DNA of 64,000 nucleotides from Celerinatantimonas yamalensis (lineage in GTDB: Bacteria; Pseudomonadota; Gammaproteobacteria; Enterobacterales; Celerinatantimonadaceae): contig NZ_JBEQCT010000001.1 of NCBI RefSeq assembly GCF_046054155.1, positions 868,001-932,000 of the forward strand, written 5' to 3'. The translations under genes were made by a program, and so were the position numbers. Below are positions 9,336 through 17,732 of this stretch, piece by piece. Position 1 is the stretch's first letter, and each line of letters opens with the position of its first letter. The notes under the pieces are model-generated. The model did not search any database. It was not told where the DNA came from and worked only from the letters and a program-made list of their open reading frames with translations.

Positions 9336-11035
9336 AAATCAGGCCCTAACGAAAAGTGAATTCGCCAACTATCGCTACCATCAACTAATGGTTTGGCCAA
9401 ATCAATACGTACTGGCCCTATTGGGGTAAGCCAACGAATACCGACCCCAGTGCCAGCATACAAAGGCTGACTAAAATCATTCGCTGCCGTTCCTGTATCG
9501 TAAAACAAGGCAACTCGCCACTTTTGCGCAAACTGATAATCATATTCAACACTGCCCGTCAGCAGATACTTCCCACCAACCAATTTGCCCGCGCTGTCTT
9601 TGGGTGAAATAGTCTTATAACCATAACCACGAATACTTTGATCGCCGCCGGCGAAAAAACGCATTGAAGCAGGGACGTCATCAATATTATTGACGATAAT
9701 CACCCCACCGGTGGCTCGAACAATCAATCGATTGCGATGATAACTGCGTAGCCATTTAGTCGTCGCTTTGATCTTGGTTAACGCCACATCAGAGAACCAC
9801 AATGGACTGGAGACCTGTGCAGTCAATTGCTGCGAATCTCCCCAATATGGGTCAGCTTGTGGACCGAGCGAGCGCAATCGACTCACACTGAAACCGGGCA
9901 TAAACAATAAAGTCGACGCGTTTTGACTACCTTGTCGGTAATCTTCATAGAGTGTTTTAAAAAAGATTTGTGGTGTCCAGATGGAGCTCCAATCCCATTG
10001 CCGCAATAGCGTAATGAGGTGCGTCCGGCTATCAGTGTCATTATCCACCTGACGGTTGTAGCCCGTTTGCAGTGCGACAAAATCACTAATTGGATTGCCA
10101 ATAGGGATGCGATATTCCGTTTCAATGGTTTGTTCAAGTTTAGAGGCTTCAATGGAGGCGTTAAATTGATGACCATAACGGTTCACCCACGGGTGGTTCC
10201 ATTTTAATTTGCCTTTCACCCCTTGGTCGGTCGAATAGCCTAATCCGACCCCAAAAATATTCGCCGGTTTGCGCTCCAATGACACTTTGATATCAATCTG
10301 CCCATTATGGCGTTGTTCCAACTCTGGAGTCACTAGTACCGAGCGGAAGTAACCCGTTTGATTTAAAGATTGACTAAAATCTGCGACTTTTTGCGCGGTG
10401 TAAGGTTGTCCACTTTTAAATTTTGCAAGATCTCGCACCAGCGGTATCGCCATATTAGCTTGTACAAAATCAAGCCGACCAAAGCGGTAGCGCTCACCAC
10501 TATCATACTGCAAAATGATATCTGCTTGGTGCTTGGCCAATGTGACATTAACGCGACTTTTAATAAAATGCCCGTCGAAATATCCATGGCTGCTGGCGTA
10601 GTTATCAATAGCTGATTTAAGCTGCTCATAATCTTCGCTATTAAATACGCCACCGATTTGAAGGGGGTATTTAGTGCGAAGAGCCGCAAAATCAGAATCA
10701 GATTTAATCGCGCCGTTTACCTGCCAATTTAATCGATGGATCACCACAGCTTTGCCCGGATTTAAATGCACCCGAACTGAAAGATCTTGATCATCTCGCT
10801 GGACTTGGACCTGATTCTCGCTGGTAAAATAGCCTAGGGCCTCAAGCGCCTTATTGGCTTGTTCCTCGCTGCGGCGGCGGATAAGCTCAAGACTATCGTT
10901 TATGCTAAGCGTTTGACTTTGTAAAAAGGCTTCAACATTTGTCCGCTGTGCTTTGTTGCCACCGTCAACATTATATCGCACACCGGCCCAAAGCGGTGCC
11001 GATACCAACCAAACAAGCAACGCTACTCTGCGCAA
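9332..11035 (-). CDS. tamA: Translocation and assembly module subunit TamA (Omp85 family)
   Basis: A 567-aa outer-membrane beta-barrel of the BamA/TamA superfamily. A signal peptide covers about residues 1-17, three POTRA domains follow, and the C-terminal barrel contains the conserved FFAGGDQSIRGYGY motif and ends with a barrel-like aromatic-rich strand. The start is a TTG preceded by AGGAA with 6 nt spacing; no better ATG lies upstream. It forms an operon with tamB (4-bp overlap) and is divergent from mobB. Confidence 0.92.
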   Translation of the reverse strand: MRRVALLVWLVSAPLWAGVRYNVDGGNKAQRTNVEAFLQSQTLSINDSLELIRRRSEEQANKALEALGYFTSENQVQVQRDDQDLSVRVHLNPGKAVVIHRLNWQVNGAIKSDSDFAALRTKYPLQIGGVFNSEDYEQLKSAIDNYASSHGYFDGHFIKSRVNVTLAKHQADIILQYDSGERYRFGRLDFVQANMAIPLVRDLAKFKSGQPYTAQKVADFSQSLNQTGYFRSVLVTPELEQRHNGQIDIKVSLERKPANIFGVGLGYSTDQGVKGKLKWNHPWVNRYGHQFNASIEASKLEQTIETEYRIPIGNPISDFVALQTGYNRQVDNDTDSRTHLITLLRQWDWSSIWTPQIFFKTLYEDYRQGSQNASTLLFMPGFSVSRLRSLGPQADPYWGDSQQLTAQVSSPLWFSDVALTKIKATTKWLRSYHRNRLIVRATGGVIIVNNIDDVPASMRFFAGGDQSIRGYGYKTISPKDSAGKLVGGKYLLTGSVEYDYQFAQKWRVALFYDTGTAANDFSQPLYAGTGVGIRWLTPIGPVRIDLAKPLVDGSDSWRIHFSLGPDL

Positions 11036-11093
11036 CTGAAATTCCTGATATAATGAACATTCATAATCATATTGTTACAGAGTTTTTGAGTTG

Positions 11094-11648
11094 ATGATAG
11101 AAGAACATCGCCATACAGATTGGCCCAAACCCGTGATTGCATTAGCTGGATTCAGCGGCTCAGGGAAAACCACTCTTTTGTGTAAACTGTTGGATCAGTT
11201 GACCTCGCAAGGCTTTAATGTAGCAGTCATTAAACATAGTCATCATCAGGTTGAATTAGATCAACCTGGTAAAGATAGTTACCGCTTAACACATAGCGGC
11301 GCCAGCCAACTGTTGCTGAGTTGTCCCAATCAAGCCATCTTGTTTCATGCACAAACACAGCATGATGATATCAATAGCCAGCTGCGCTTATTAGACTGGA
11401 AAAGTCTAGATTTAGTCATCGTAGAAGGCTATCGCCACAGCAACATAGCAAAGTTAGAAGTGCATCGCCCCGAACTAGGCAAACCGCTATTGTGTCTCGA
11501 TGATCCTGATATTTTTGCCCTGGCCTGCAATCAACCGATGGAGCAGGTAACCTGTCCGGTTTGGCCATTGAATGCTCCGGATAAAATTGCCCAGTTGCTC
11601 ATCAATTACTGTTTTGGCGATACATTGACCCATGATCACGGTGACTGA
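11094..11648 (+). CDS. mobB: Molybdopterin-guanine dinucleotide biosynthesis adapter MobB
   Basis: A 184-aa P-loop GTPase-like protein with Walker A GFSGSGKTTL near residue 18, and the family segments KHSHHQVELD and VEGYRHS. MobB assists MobA in building the guanylylated molybdenum cofactor used by nitrate, DMSO/TMAO and formate enzymes, a pathway distinct from nitrogenase FeMo-co. The ATG at 11094 is preferred to an in-frame TTG just before it; the binding site is weak. No mobA is adjacent. It is convergent with mntR across a 67-bp gap with no clear terminator. Confidence 0.88.
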   Translation: MIEEHRHTDWPKPVIALAGFSGSGKTTLLCKLLDQLTSQGFNVAVIKHSHHQVELDQPGKDSYRLTHSGASQLLLSCPNQAILFHAQTQHDDINSQLRLLDWKSLDLVIVEGYRHSNIAKLEVHRPELGKPLLCLDDPDIFALACNQPMEQVTCPVWPLNAPDKIAQLLINYCFGDTLTHDHGD

Positions 11649-11715
11649 CAGAGCACAATCAATAGAGCCTATTAATTGGCGCGAAATAATGGCAGATGAA
11701 ACAATTAATGGGTGA

Positions 11716-12129
11716 CTATAACGAGGAGCTCATCTTATCTAAAAAACGCTGCATTGCCGCAACAGTTGCTTCACTGCAATGATGTTCAATACCTTCGGCA
11801 TCACTGAGAGCAGTATCTTCTGGGACACCTAAAGTCAGTAAAGTTTGCAACACCACACCATGGCGCTGAGAGACTTTTAGCGCCATTTGCTGGCCAAATT
11901 CAGTGAGAAAGATTCCTCGGTAAGGGCGGGCCTCCACCAATCCATCGCGTTTAAGGCGAGTAATCACTTTAGATACGGCCGCGGGGCTAACGCCAAAACG
12001 CAGCGCCAGATCACTGGCTCGCGCCTCGCCCATATGAGCATGCATATGAGCTATCTCTTCAACATAATCCTCGACTAGTTCACGCTGATGATCTTCTTTA
12101 ACTCGTTGAAAGTGTTGGTGTTGTGACAC
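11716..12129 (-). CDS. mntR: Manganese-responsive transcriptional regulator MntR (DtxR family)
   Basis: A 137-aa regulator with an N-terminal winged helix (GEARASDLALRFGVSPAAVSKVITRLKRD, residues about 36-65) and a metal-binding/dimerisation region containing GIEHHCSEA near residue 117, which carries the H-x-x-C/E ligands typical of MntR. It represses manganese uptake when Mn is sufficient. The start is GTG with AGGT upstream. The gene lies 30 bp downstream of mntH on the same strand, so it probably belongs to an autoregulated mntHR operon. Confidence 0.88.
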   Translation of the reverse strand: MSQHQHFQRVKEDHQRELVEDYVEEIAHMHAHMGEARASDLALRFGVSPAAVSKVITRLKRDGLVEARPYRGIFLTEFGQQMALKVSQRHGVVLQTLLTLGVPEDTALSDAEGIEHHCSEATVAAMQRFLDKMSSSL

Positions 12130-12159
12130 AACAATTTACCTATTTGATTATTATATTTA

Positions 12160-13434
12160 TTAAGCAAGGGTATAAAATAGCACATAGACATTCAGGATTA
12201 TAATTAAACTGCAAATTGCACCGCCAATGACCGTCAACCAACGTTTGTTCACTAAATTACCCATTAAACCTTTATCCGCGGTAAACGTCAGCAGTGGGAT
12301 CAGCGCAAAGGGAATACCAAAACTTAATACCACTTGGCTACCCACCAATGCTTTTTGTTCTGAGATCCCCATGAAAATGACCGCAATGGCTGGCACCATG
12401 GTCACCAAACGACGAACGCTAATGGGGATCGTAAATTTCACAAAGCCCTGCATTAACACCTGCCCTGACATCGTTCCGACAATTGATGAAGATAAACCGG
12501 CTAATAGCAGTGCAAAACCAAAGATATAACTGGCTGCATTACCGCCTAACAGCGGCGCTAACAATTTGTAACTTTCACTAATGGTTACCACCCCCTCATA
12601 CCCATGACGATGAAATGTTGCTGCTGCCAATGCCAATAGGGCAATATTCACTAGCCCTGCTAATGCCATCCCAACAATGACATCCAAGCGATAAAACCGC
12701 ATCAATTTGTGACGATCGCTATCATCTTTGGCTTTAACCCGATGTTGCGACAATGCCGAGTGCAAGTAGATGACATGCGGCATAATCGTCGCGCCCAATA
12801 TCCCGGTTGCCAGATACACCGCGTAATTATCAGGAAATTGTGGCACCAATAATCCGTGCAACATGGCTCCAGTGTCGGGTTGGCTTAAAAATAATTCGGT
12901 AAAAAAGCCTCCTGCAATCGCCATAATCATAGCCCCGATAATGATCTCCATCACCCTAAAACCATATCGTTGTAGTTGCAATGCGGCATAAGTCACAATC
13001 CCAGTGAGGAGAGCGCCTTGCATCATGGATAAACCAAATAATAAGTTAAAGGCTAGCGCTGCACCTAAAAATTCAGCCAAGTCGGTCGCAATCGCCACAA
13101 CTTCGGCTTGAATCCAGTAAACCCACACCAGCGGTCTCGGATAGCGTTCGCGGATAACCTCTGCCAAATTTTTCCCAGTTGCAAGCCCAAGCCGTGCTGA
13201 AAATGTTTGGATCAACATCGCCATAATATTTGCCAGTAAGACAACCCAAAGCAGCACATAACCATAGCGTGATCCCGCTTCGATATTGGTCGCAAAATTT
13301 CCTGGATCAACATACGCTACAGCAGCAATCAGCGCTGGTCCAAAGAGCGCCATCCAGCCGGTACGCCCGCCTTTGCCAGAAAGTGTTTTATGAGCCAGAA
13401 GTTGTATTGATGAATCTGATATTGACCGCAGCAT
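12160..13434 (-). CDS. mntH: Mn2+/H+ symporter MntH (Nramp family)
   Basis: A 424-aa Nramp transporter with about 11 membrane helices. The metal-binding DPGNFATN motif in helix 1 (near residue 44) and the helix-6 region with PHVIYLHSAL (near residue 230) are intact. E. coli MntH is 412 aa. The start at 13434 is chosen because it matches the family N-terminus; a start at 13461 would lie inside a perfect palindrome that looks like an operator, and one at 13470 would be TTG. The gene is followed by mntR. Confidence 0.9.
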   Translation of the reverse strand: MLRSISDSSIQLLAHKTLSGKGGRTGWMALFGPALIAAVAYVDPGNFATNIEAGSRYGYVLLWVVLLANIMAMLIQTFSARLGLATGKNLAEVIRERYPRPLVWVYWIQAEVVAIATDLAEFLGAALAFNLLFGLSMMQGALLTGIVTYAALQLQRYGFRVMEIIIGAMIMAIAGGFFTELFLSQPDTGAMLHGLLVPQFPDNYAVYLATGILGATIMPHVIYLHSALSQHRVKAKDDSDRHKLMRFYRLDVIVGMALAGLVNIALLALAAATFHRHGYEGVVTISESYKLLAPLLGGNAASYIFGFALLLAGLSSSIVGTMSGQVLMQGFVKFTIPISVRRLVTMVPAIAVIFMGISEQKALVGSQVVLSFGIPFALIPLLTFTADKGLMGNLVNKRWLTVIGGAICSLIIILNVYVLFYTLA

Positions 13435-13452
13435 GATGAATAATCCAACAAA

Positions 13453-13493
13453 GTTAACCATGGTTAACAATATATACTAAAGTTAATCTAATT
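13453..13493 (-). promoter_or_regulatory. mntH promoter with 16-bp perfect palindrome, candidate MntR operator
   Basis: On the minus strand TTGAAT and TATATT, 16 bp apart, can serve as -35 and -10. Immediately downstream lies GTTAACCATGGTTAAC (13453-13468), a perfect 16-bp palindrome at the expected transcription start. This placement would let a bound repressor block RNA polymerase. MntR is the obvious candidate because it is encoded in the same operon, but the sequence is not the E. coli MntR box, so the assignment is inference. Confidence 0.5.
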
Positions 13494-13688
13494 CAATGGG
13501 GTGCCGAATGATTAAAAAAAGCGCAGAGCTAAAATCAGTCTTTATGCACGTTCAACTCATATTAAATTATTTAATAACTTATTGATTTAAAATAATTAAT
13601 ATAAATAACTATTAGAGCATTAACAGGCTGAATGGGATCATTGGAAATTTCCGAATAGTGTAATAAGTAGAACCTATGGATAGATGTT

Positions 13689-13711
13689 GCTCCTCACAGC
13701 AAGCGAGGAGC
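13689..13711 (-). terminator. Hairpin downstream of the class I aldolase
   Basis: GCTCCTC (13689-13695) pairs perfectly with GAGGAGC (13705-13711) around a 9-nt loop, 17 bp past the aldolase stop. There is no U-run on the minus strand, so it may be a factor-dependent terminator or an mRNA end structure. The remaining AT-rich sequence to the mntH promoter holds no recognisable gene. Confidence 0.4.
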
Positions 13712-13728
13712 TAAGGTGAAAATGATGC

Positions 13729-14658
13729 TTAACAGGTTTTATGTATTGATGCTTGATAGATCGAGTCAATCGCGGCTTTCAGCAAACCATCAAACTCAAT
13801 ATCATCTTGCTGAGCCCGAAGATCTTGCAACAACGCACGGCTAAACGAAGCAATTAGACCTGGACAAGATGTCAATTTTTCATTGGCTTCATCGCGTGAA
13901 TATCCCCCCGACAGAGCGACAACACGCACCACATGCGAATCATCACGCAACCCATCATAACAATGAGGATCAATTGGAATTGACACTTTAACCATGATCC
14001 TTACGGCTGGATCCAGTTGCGCCAGATGCCGTTTAAATTCTTCGGCCAAAAGTTTTTCTGAGTGGTCTCTATCCGGCGCAGTGATGGTACATTCGGGTTC
14101 TAAAATCGGGACCAAACCATGCCGCGCGATTTGCATCGCTATATCAAATTGCTGATCAACAATGGCTCGAATACCCGCAGGATCGTAACTATCGATCACC
14201 GAACGCATCTTGGTGCCAAATACGCCATGGGAAACGGCTCGTTCAAGCGTTGCATCTAAATCAGCAATCGGCTTCATTAACCGCACGCCACTTTCTGGTT
14301 CAGCTAACCCTTTATCACATTTTAAAAATGGCACAATATGCTTGCGCTGCCACAAATATTCAGCGCTTCCTAAGCCATCGATGCTGCGATCCATGGTGTC
14401 TTCAAATAAAATTGCCCCCATGATCTTCGATGTATCAAACTCTTTTGAGGTAATAACACGAGTGCGCATCGCGTGCACTAGTTCAAACATTTTGGCTTTA
14501 TCGTGAACACCATCCTGAGTGTATACGGACTCGTCAATGCCGTATCCCTTAAGCGCTTTAGGGGTAGAGCCTCCAGATTGGTCAAGTGCTGCGATGAATC
14601 CCTGTCCATGGGTTGCTTGGTCAAGCTTTTGTGAATCAATGGGATGTAGAACAGTCAT
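13729..14658 (-). CDS. Class I fructose-bisphosphate aldolase
   Basis: A 309-aa Schiff-base aldolase cleaving or forming fructose 1,6-bisphosphate. It carries the class I features AALDQSGGSTPKAL near residue 25, a GAILFEDTMDR segment, VPILEPECTI containing the acid/base region, and MVKVSIP containing the Schiff-base lysine. It resembles the bacterial class I type of Staphylococcus and Vibrio rather than DhnA/FbaB. The ATG at 14658 has GGAGA upstream; longer starts add 20 residues not seen in the family. It stands alone between mntH and the metal permease. Confidence 0.88.
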   Translation of the reverse strand: MTVLHPIDSQKLDQATHGQGFIAALDQSGGSTPKALKGYGIDESVYTQDGVHDKAKMFELVHAMRTRVITSKEFDTSKIMGAILFEDTMDRSIDGLGSAEYLWQRKHIVPFLKCDKGLAEPESGVRLMKPIADLDATLERAVSHGVFGTKMRSVIDSYDPAGIRAIVDQQFDIAMQIARHGLVPILEPECTITAPDRDHSEKLLAEEFKRHLAQLDPAVRIMVKVSIPIDPHCYDGLRDDSHVVRVVALSGGYSRDEANEKLTSCPGLIASFSRALLQDLRAQQDDIEFDGLLKAAIDSIYQASIHKTC

Positions 14659-15013
14659 GATGTTGTCTCCGTATGTTAGAGAACGAGTAAGGTATATTGA
14701 AGGTTGAATGTCATTCAATAAAATCGAAGCATCACACTTACTAAAGATATATTTGTAAAATGACGCATATATCGGTGATAAAAATACAGATCAACCCCGT
14801 TTTTATATCCTGTCTTTTGTTGCGAATTCAATATACATCAATCACCACTATACCATGTTGGCCCAGCTTGCCAATTCATCTCATTAAGCGATTACACGAC
14901 CGATAAATTAAGAATGATTCGCAATTCCCCCTTGACCTTGTAGTGCACTTTAAGATTTACAATTAACAATCGCAGTAACAAACGGAACAAAATTCATGTC
15001 AGGAGGAATCATC
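14659..15013. other. Divergent intergenic region, aldolase / SO_0444-type permease
   Basis: This 355-bp stretch carries promoters for two divergent genes. The part next to the aldolase is AT-rich with no clear boxes. The part next to the permease holds a MerR-type promoter, listed separately. No small gene was recognised. Confidence 0.6.
14932..14963 (+). promoter_or_regulatory. MerR-family-type promoter/operator of the metal permease gene
   Basis: TTGACC (14932-14937) and TACAAT (14958-14963) are 20 bp apart, the over-long spacing typical of MerR-family activated promoters. The spacer region holds a dyad, ACCTTGTAGTGCACTTTAAGAT (split here as ACCTT..TAGTGCACT..AAGAT), centred on TGCA. ZntR/CadR/CueR-like metal sensors use this geometry. 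The metal sensor itself is not encoded next to the gene. Confidence 0.6.
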
Positions 15014-16114
15014 ATGCAAACGCTTTATTCAATTGGCCAAGCATTTGTCAATTTGTGGTTAGATGCCGCTGCTTGGCTGGTGCTCGGATTGATCGTAGCG
15101 GGTCTACTGCAGACATTATTGCATAGTGATAAACTCGCGCAGCACCTTCGCGGTGATGGCTTATGGCCAGCTATCAAAGCGGCCTTATTAGGGATGCCAT
15201 TGCCCCTTTGTTCGTGCGGAGTCATTCCCGCAGCCATTGGGCTTCGCCGTGCTGGAGCTTCAAAAAGTGCCACAACCGCCTTTTTAATCTCAACCCCAGA
15301 AACAGGTGTTGACTCTATTGCAATCTCTTACGCGCTGTTAGGTCCGTTTATGGCGATTATTCGTCCTATCGCCGCGGTTTGTTCTGCCATTGTAAGCGCT
15401 GCACTCGTCTTACTCGAATCTAATCATAGCCAAGCAACCACACCAACAAAAACACCTTGTCATGCACAATCGAGTTGCTGTTGCCATGACCATGGTACAG
15501 AGTCGGCCACATCCACAAACCAAGGCCTTATCAAACGCTTATGGCAGGGGCAACGCTACGCTTTTAGCGAATTACTTGAGGATCTGTCAGTGTGGTTATT
15601 GGTCGGATTATTGATATCAGCGATTGTTGTCACCAAAGTGCCTTATGATGCACTCGCTGATATCAGCCGTGGTCCATGGGCGATGATTATCATGGCGCTG
15701 ATTGGCGTTCCCATGTATATCTGTGCATCAGCGTCTACGCCATTAGCGGCAGGCTTAATGCTCGCGGGGGTCTCTCCTGGAGCCATTTTAGTCTTTTTGC
15801 TAGCAGGTCCAGCAACGAATGTCGCCACATTAGGCATGGTACACAAAGAAATGGGCTGGCAAACATTGATAAGTTATTTAGTTGGCGTTATCGGTGTAGC
15901 AATAGGGTTTGGTTATCTGACCAACTGGTTAGTTGATCTATGGCAGATCAATATCCAAAACGAACTTTCCAGCAGTCACAACTTGATGCCCAGTTGGCTT
16001 GCCGCAACTGCAGCAATATTCCTAGCGATTGTCGTACTCGTTGATCTGTGTCGAAAAGTTCGCAGTTTGTTGTCTGCCCATCATCGTCATAGCCATGATG
16101 GGCATCATCATTAA
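15014..16114 (+). CDS. SO_0444 family Cu/Zn efflux permease (DUF318/YraQ-like)
   Basis: A 366-aa permease with about 9-10 membrane helices in two repeats. Each repeat carries a conserved segment: LPLCSCGVIPAA near residue 65 and YICASASTPLAAG near residue 240. A cytoplasmic loop between the repeats has a Cys/His-rich patch (SSCCCHDHG) and the C-terminus ends in HHRHSHDGHHH, both suited to binding Cu or Zn. The ATG at 15014 is preceded by AGGAGG. A MerR-type promoter supports metal induction. It is convergent with nifM, the two stop codons sharing TTAA. Confidence 0.82.
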   Translation: MQTLYSIGQAFVNLWLDAAAWLVLGLIVAGLLQTLLHSDKLAQHLRGDGLWPAIKAALLGMPLPLCSCGVIPAAIGLRRAGASKSATTAFLISTPETGVDSIAISYALLGPFMAIIRPIAAVCSAIVSAALVLLESNHSQATTPTKTPCHAQSSCCCHDHGTESATSTNQGLIKRLWQGQRYAFSELLEDLSVWLLVGLLISAIVVTKVPYDALADISRGPWAMIIMALIGVPMYICASASTPLAAGLMLAGVSPGAILVFLLAGPATNVATLGMVHKEMGWQTLISYLVGVIGVAIGFGYLTNWLVDLWQINIQNELSSSHNLMPSWLAATAAIFLAIVVLVDLCRKVRSLLSAHHRHSHDGHHH

Positions 16115-16968
16115 GAAGGGAGCTTCGCCCCGATCACTTTAGCCATATACGCTCGCTCGGCTTGTTTTTGCCGAGCGGTCAACATCTGCCCATAAAGCGC
16201 GCTTTGGATAGCCGCAAAGGACAACTGCTGCGCATCTTGATGGCTTTCACACCAGAGCAAATGCACGCCCATTGGCGATTCGACCGGGTCACTCACTTGG
16301 TTATCGGTTAGCTCAAATGCAACCGCTTCTAATTCAGGATACAACTGCCCTTTCTGTACCCGGCCCAACACCCCACCTTGTAACGCAGAAGGGCACTCTG
16401 AGTGGCGCATTGCCGCATCGGCAAACTGCGTTGGATCGGCGCGTAACTGCGCGGCCAGTGTATACATCCATGGCCATACTTGTTCAAGGGTATTTTCCGC
16501 TAAATCATCATTAATAGTGCGTAAAATATGCCGCAAAACGCGCTGTTCTGGCTGTACAAATTGCTCAGGGTGCTGTTGATAAAATTCCATCAGTTCACTT
16601 TCAACCGGAGGCTCAACTTGTTCGCGCACATGGGCCAACACCCGATCCGCTTTTAAAGCTTGGGTTAAACTCTGTTGCAATAGCTCATCATCAAGTTCTA
16701 GCCAATCGCGGGCCTGATGATAGTCATTCATTGAGGGAAACTGTGCAATCAAGGTTTGTTCAGCCATCAATAGCTCTTCAGATGTAACCGGATGAGCACT
16801 TTGACGAGCGACATAGCCTTCAATCCATTGTGCTTTGGTCAAATGAGCGAGTAGCTGTTGCTGTTGTTTGGACGACAAATCCTGCGGCAAACAATGATAA
16901 TCTTCAATCGCGCAGCGCAAAAGGGGGTAGCGTATTTTAGCTTGAATGGTATTAGTTTGGTAATTCAT
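16111..16968 (-). CDS. nifM: Nitrogenase iron protein maturation factor NifM (PpiC-type peptidyl-prolyl isomerase)
   Basis: A 285-aa NifH maturation protein. The N-terminal helical half is followed by a parvulin/PpiC domain (about residues 145-260; VLRHILRTIND, GGVLGRVQKGQL, VESPMGVHLLW). NifM is needed for NifH to become active and stable. The ATG at 16968 is used because the codon before it is only a TTG. It overlaps the nifZ end and is the last gene of the iscA-nifUSVWZM operon. It runs into the convergent permease gene with no terminator between. Confidence 0.93.
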   Translation of the reverse strand: MNYQTNTIQAKIRYPLLRCAIEDYHCLPQDLSSKQQQQLLAHLTKAQWIEGYVARQSAHPVTSEELLMAEQTLIAQFPSMNDYHQARDWLELDDELLQQSLTQALKADRVLAHVREQVEPPVESELMEFYQQHPEQFVQPEQRVLRHILRTINDDLAENTLEQVWPWMYTLAAQLRADPTQFADAAMRHSECPSALQGGVLGRVQKGQLYPELEAVAFELTDNQVSDPVESPMGVHLLWCESHQDAQQLSFAAIQSALYGQMLTARQKQAERAYMAKVIGAKLPS

Positions 16969-17416
16969 CAACTGTCTCTAGCAGCGTTTCGGCAATACTA
17001 TAAAGCTTATCATTTCCAAAATTAACGTGATAGTGCACCGGCGTCGATGAACGATCTACTTTTAGGATCTGACCATGCGTCCCTTGCCCCACTCGCAGCT
17101 CACCCTGCACGCTCAGCGCGCACTTCACCCGCACTTTTTGGCGAAACTCAAATAAACTCGGCTGCCACGGGTCATCGGCAGCGATTAATTCACTTTCGCG
17201 CACCCCAACCGCGTAGCCATAATCGGCAAAGAAAACGCTATAGATCAGTTGCGTTTGCAAAAATAATCCCACTTCAAGAACTTGGCCAATACTCCCTTTC
17301 GCCACTAATAGATCGCCTCGGGTCGCGCCCGCAAAACTACCATCATTATAAATCCGTCGCACCACCCGAACCGCCGCATCAATCGCAAACTTAGCTCGCT
17401 CAGATTCATTGCTCAT
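16952..17416 (-). CDS. nifZ: Nitrogenase MoFe protein P-cluster maturation protein NifZ
   Basis: A 154-aa NifZ protein, which helps form the second P-cluster pair of the MoFe protein. The NifZ core motifs are present twice: GATRGDLLVAKGSIGQVLEVG and, in the second half, GELRVGQGTHGQILKVDR (each given over 20 or fewer residues). The ATG at 17416 follows GGGAGAG and is preferred to an upstream GTG. It overlaps nifW by 11 nt and nifM by 17 nt, indicating tight translational coupling. Confidence 0.92.
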   Translation of the reverse strand: MSNESERAKFAIDAAVRVVRRIYNDGSFAGATRGDLLVAKGSIGQVLEVGLFLQTQLIYSVFFADYGYAVGVRESELIAADDPWQPSLFEFRQKVRVKCALSVQGELRVGQGTHGQILKVDRSSTPVHYHVNFGNDKLYSIAETLLETVDELPN

Positions 17417-17732
17417 TATCACTCTCCCACAAAGAACTTAAAACAACTCGGCTAGGCCGCAGCCGCTGATAGACAGCAAGGGGCGAATGTTCACCCAGCG
17501 CGGGTTGCGTTTGCCGCTGATATGCCTGACCCAATAGTTGCGCTGCAAGTTGGTAAGCTGGCGCACCAGCAGCCGGCTCACTCATTTGTGACAGCGCAAT
17601 GTGAAAATCTTTCAATATATGCAGTTCGCGCCCCGCTAATAATTCGGACTGATACGCCACCGCAAAAAAATCTAAGAAATCCCGAGCACTCGCCAATGAC
17701 GTAACCCCGGGTATCTGCTTAAACCACTGCAT
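17406..17732 (-). CDS. nifW: Nitrogenase stabilising/protective protein NifW
   Basis: A 108-aa NifW, a small protein that binds MoFe protein and protects it or assists its maturation. Typical features are the N-terminal ASARDFLDFFAVAY segment and the C-terminal SPLAVYQRLRPSRVVLSSLW. The ATG follows GGAGGT and overlaps the nifV end by 14 nt. Length agrees with the family (about 85-115 aa). Confidence 0.92.
   Translation of the reverse strand: MQWFKQIPGVTSLASARDFLDFFAVAYQSELLAGRELHILKDFHIALSQMSEPAAGAPAYQLAAQLLGQAYQRQTQPALGEHSPLAVYQRLRPSRVVLSSLWESDNEQ

Noticed and set aside
10363..10689. 108-codon frame within tamA
   Set aside because: Same strand but out of frame with TamA; no domain seen, while TamA is continuous through it.
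17047..17394. 115-codon plus-strand frame opposite nifZ
   Set aside because: Antisense to an intact NifZ with clear motifs; no binding site.
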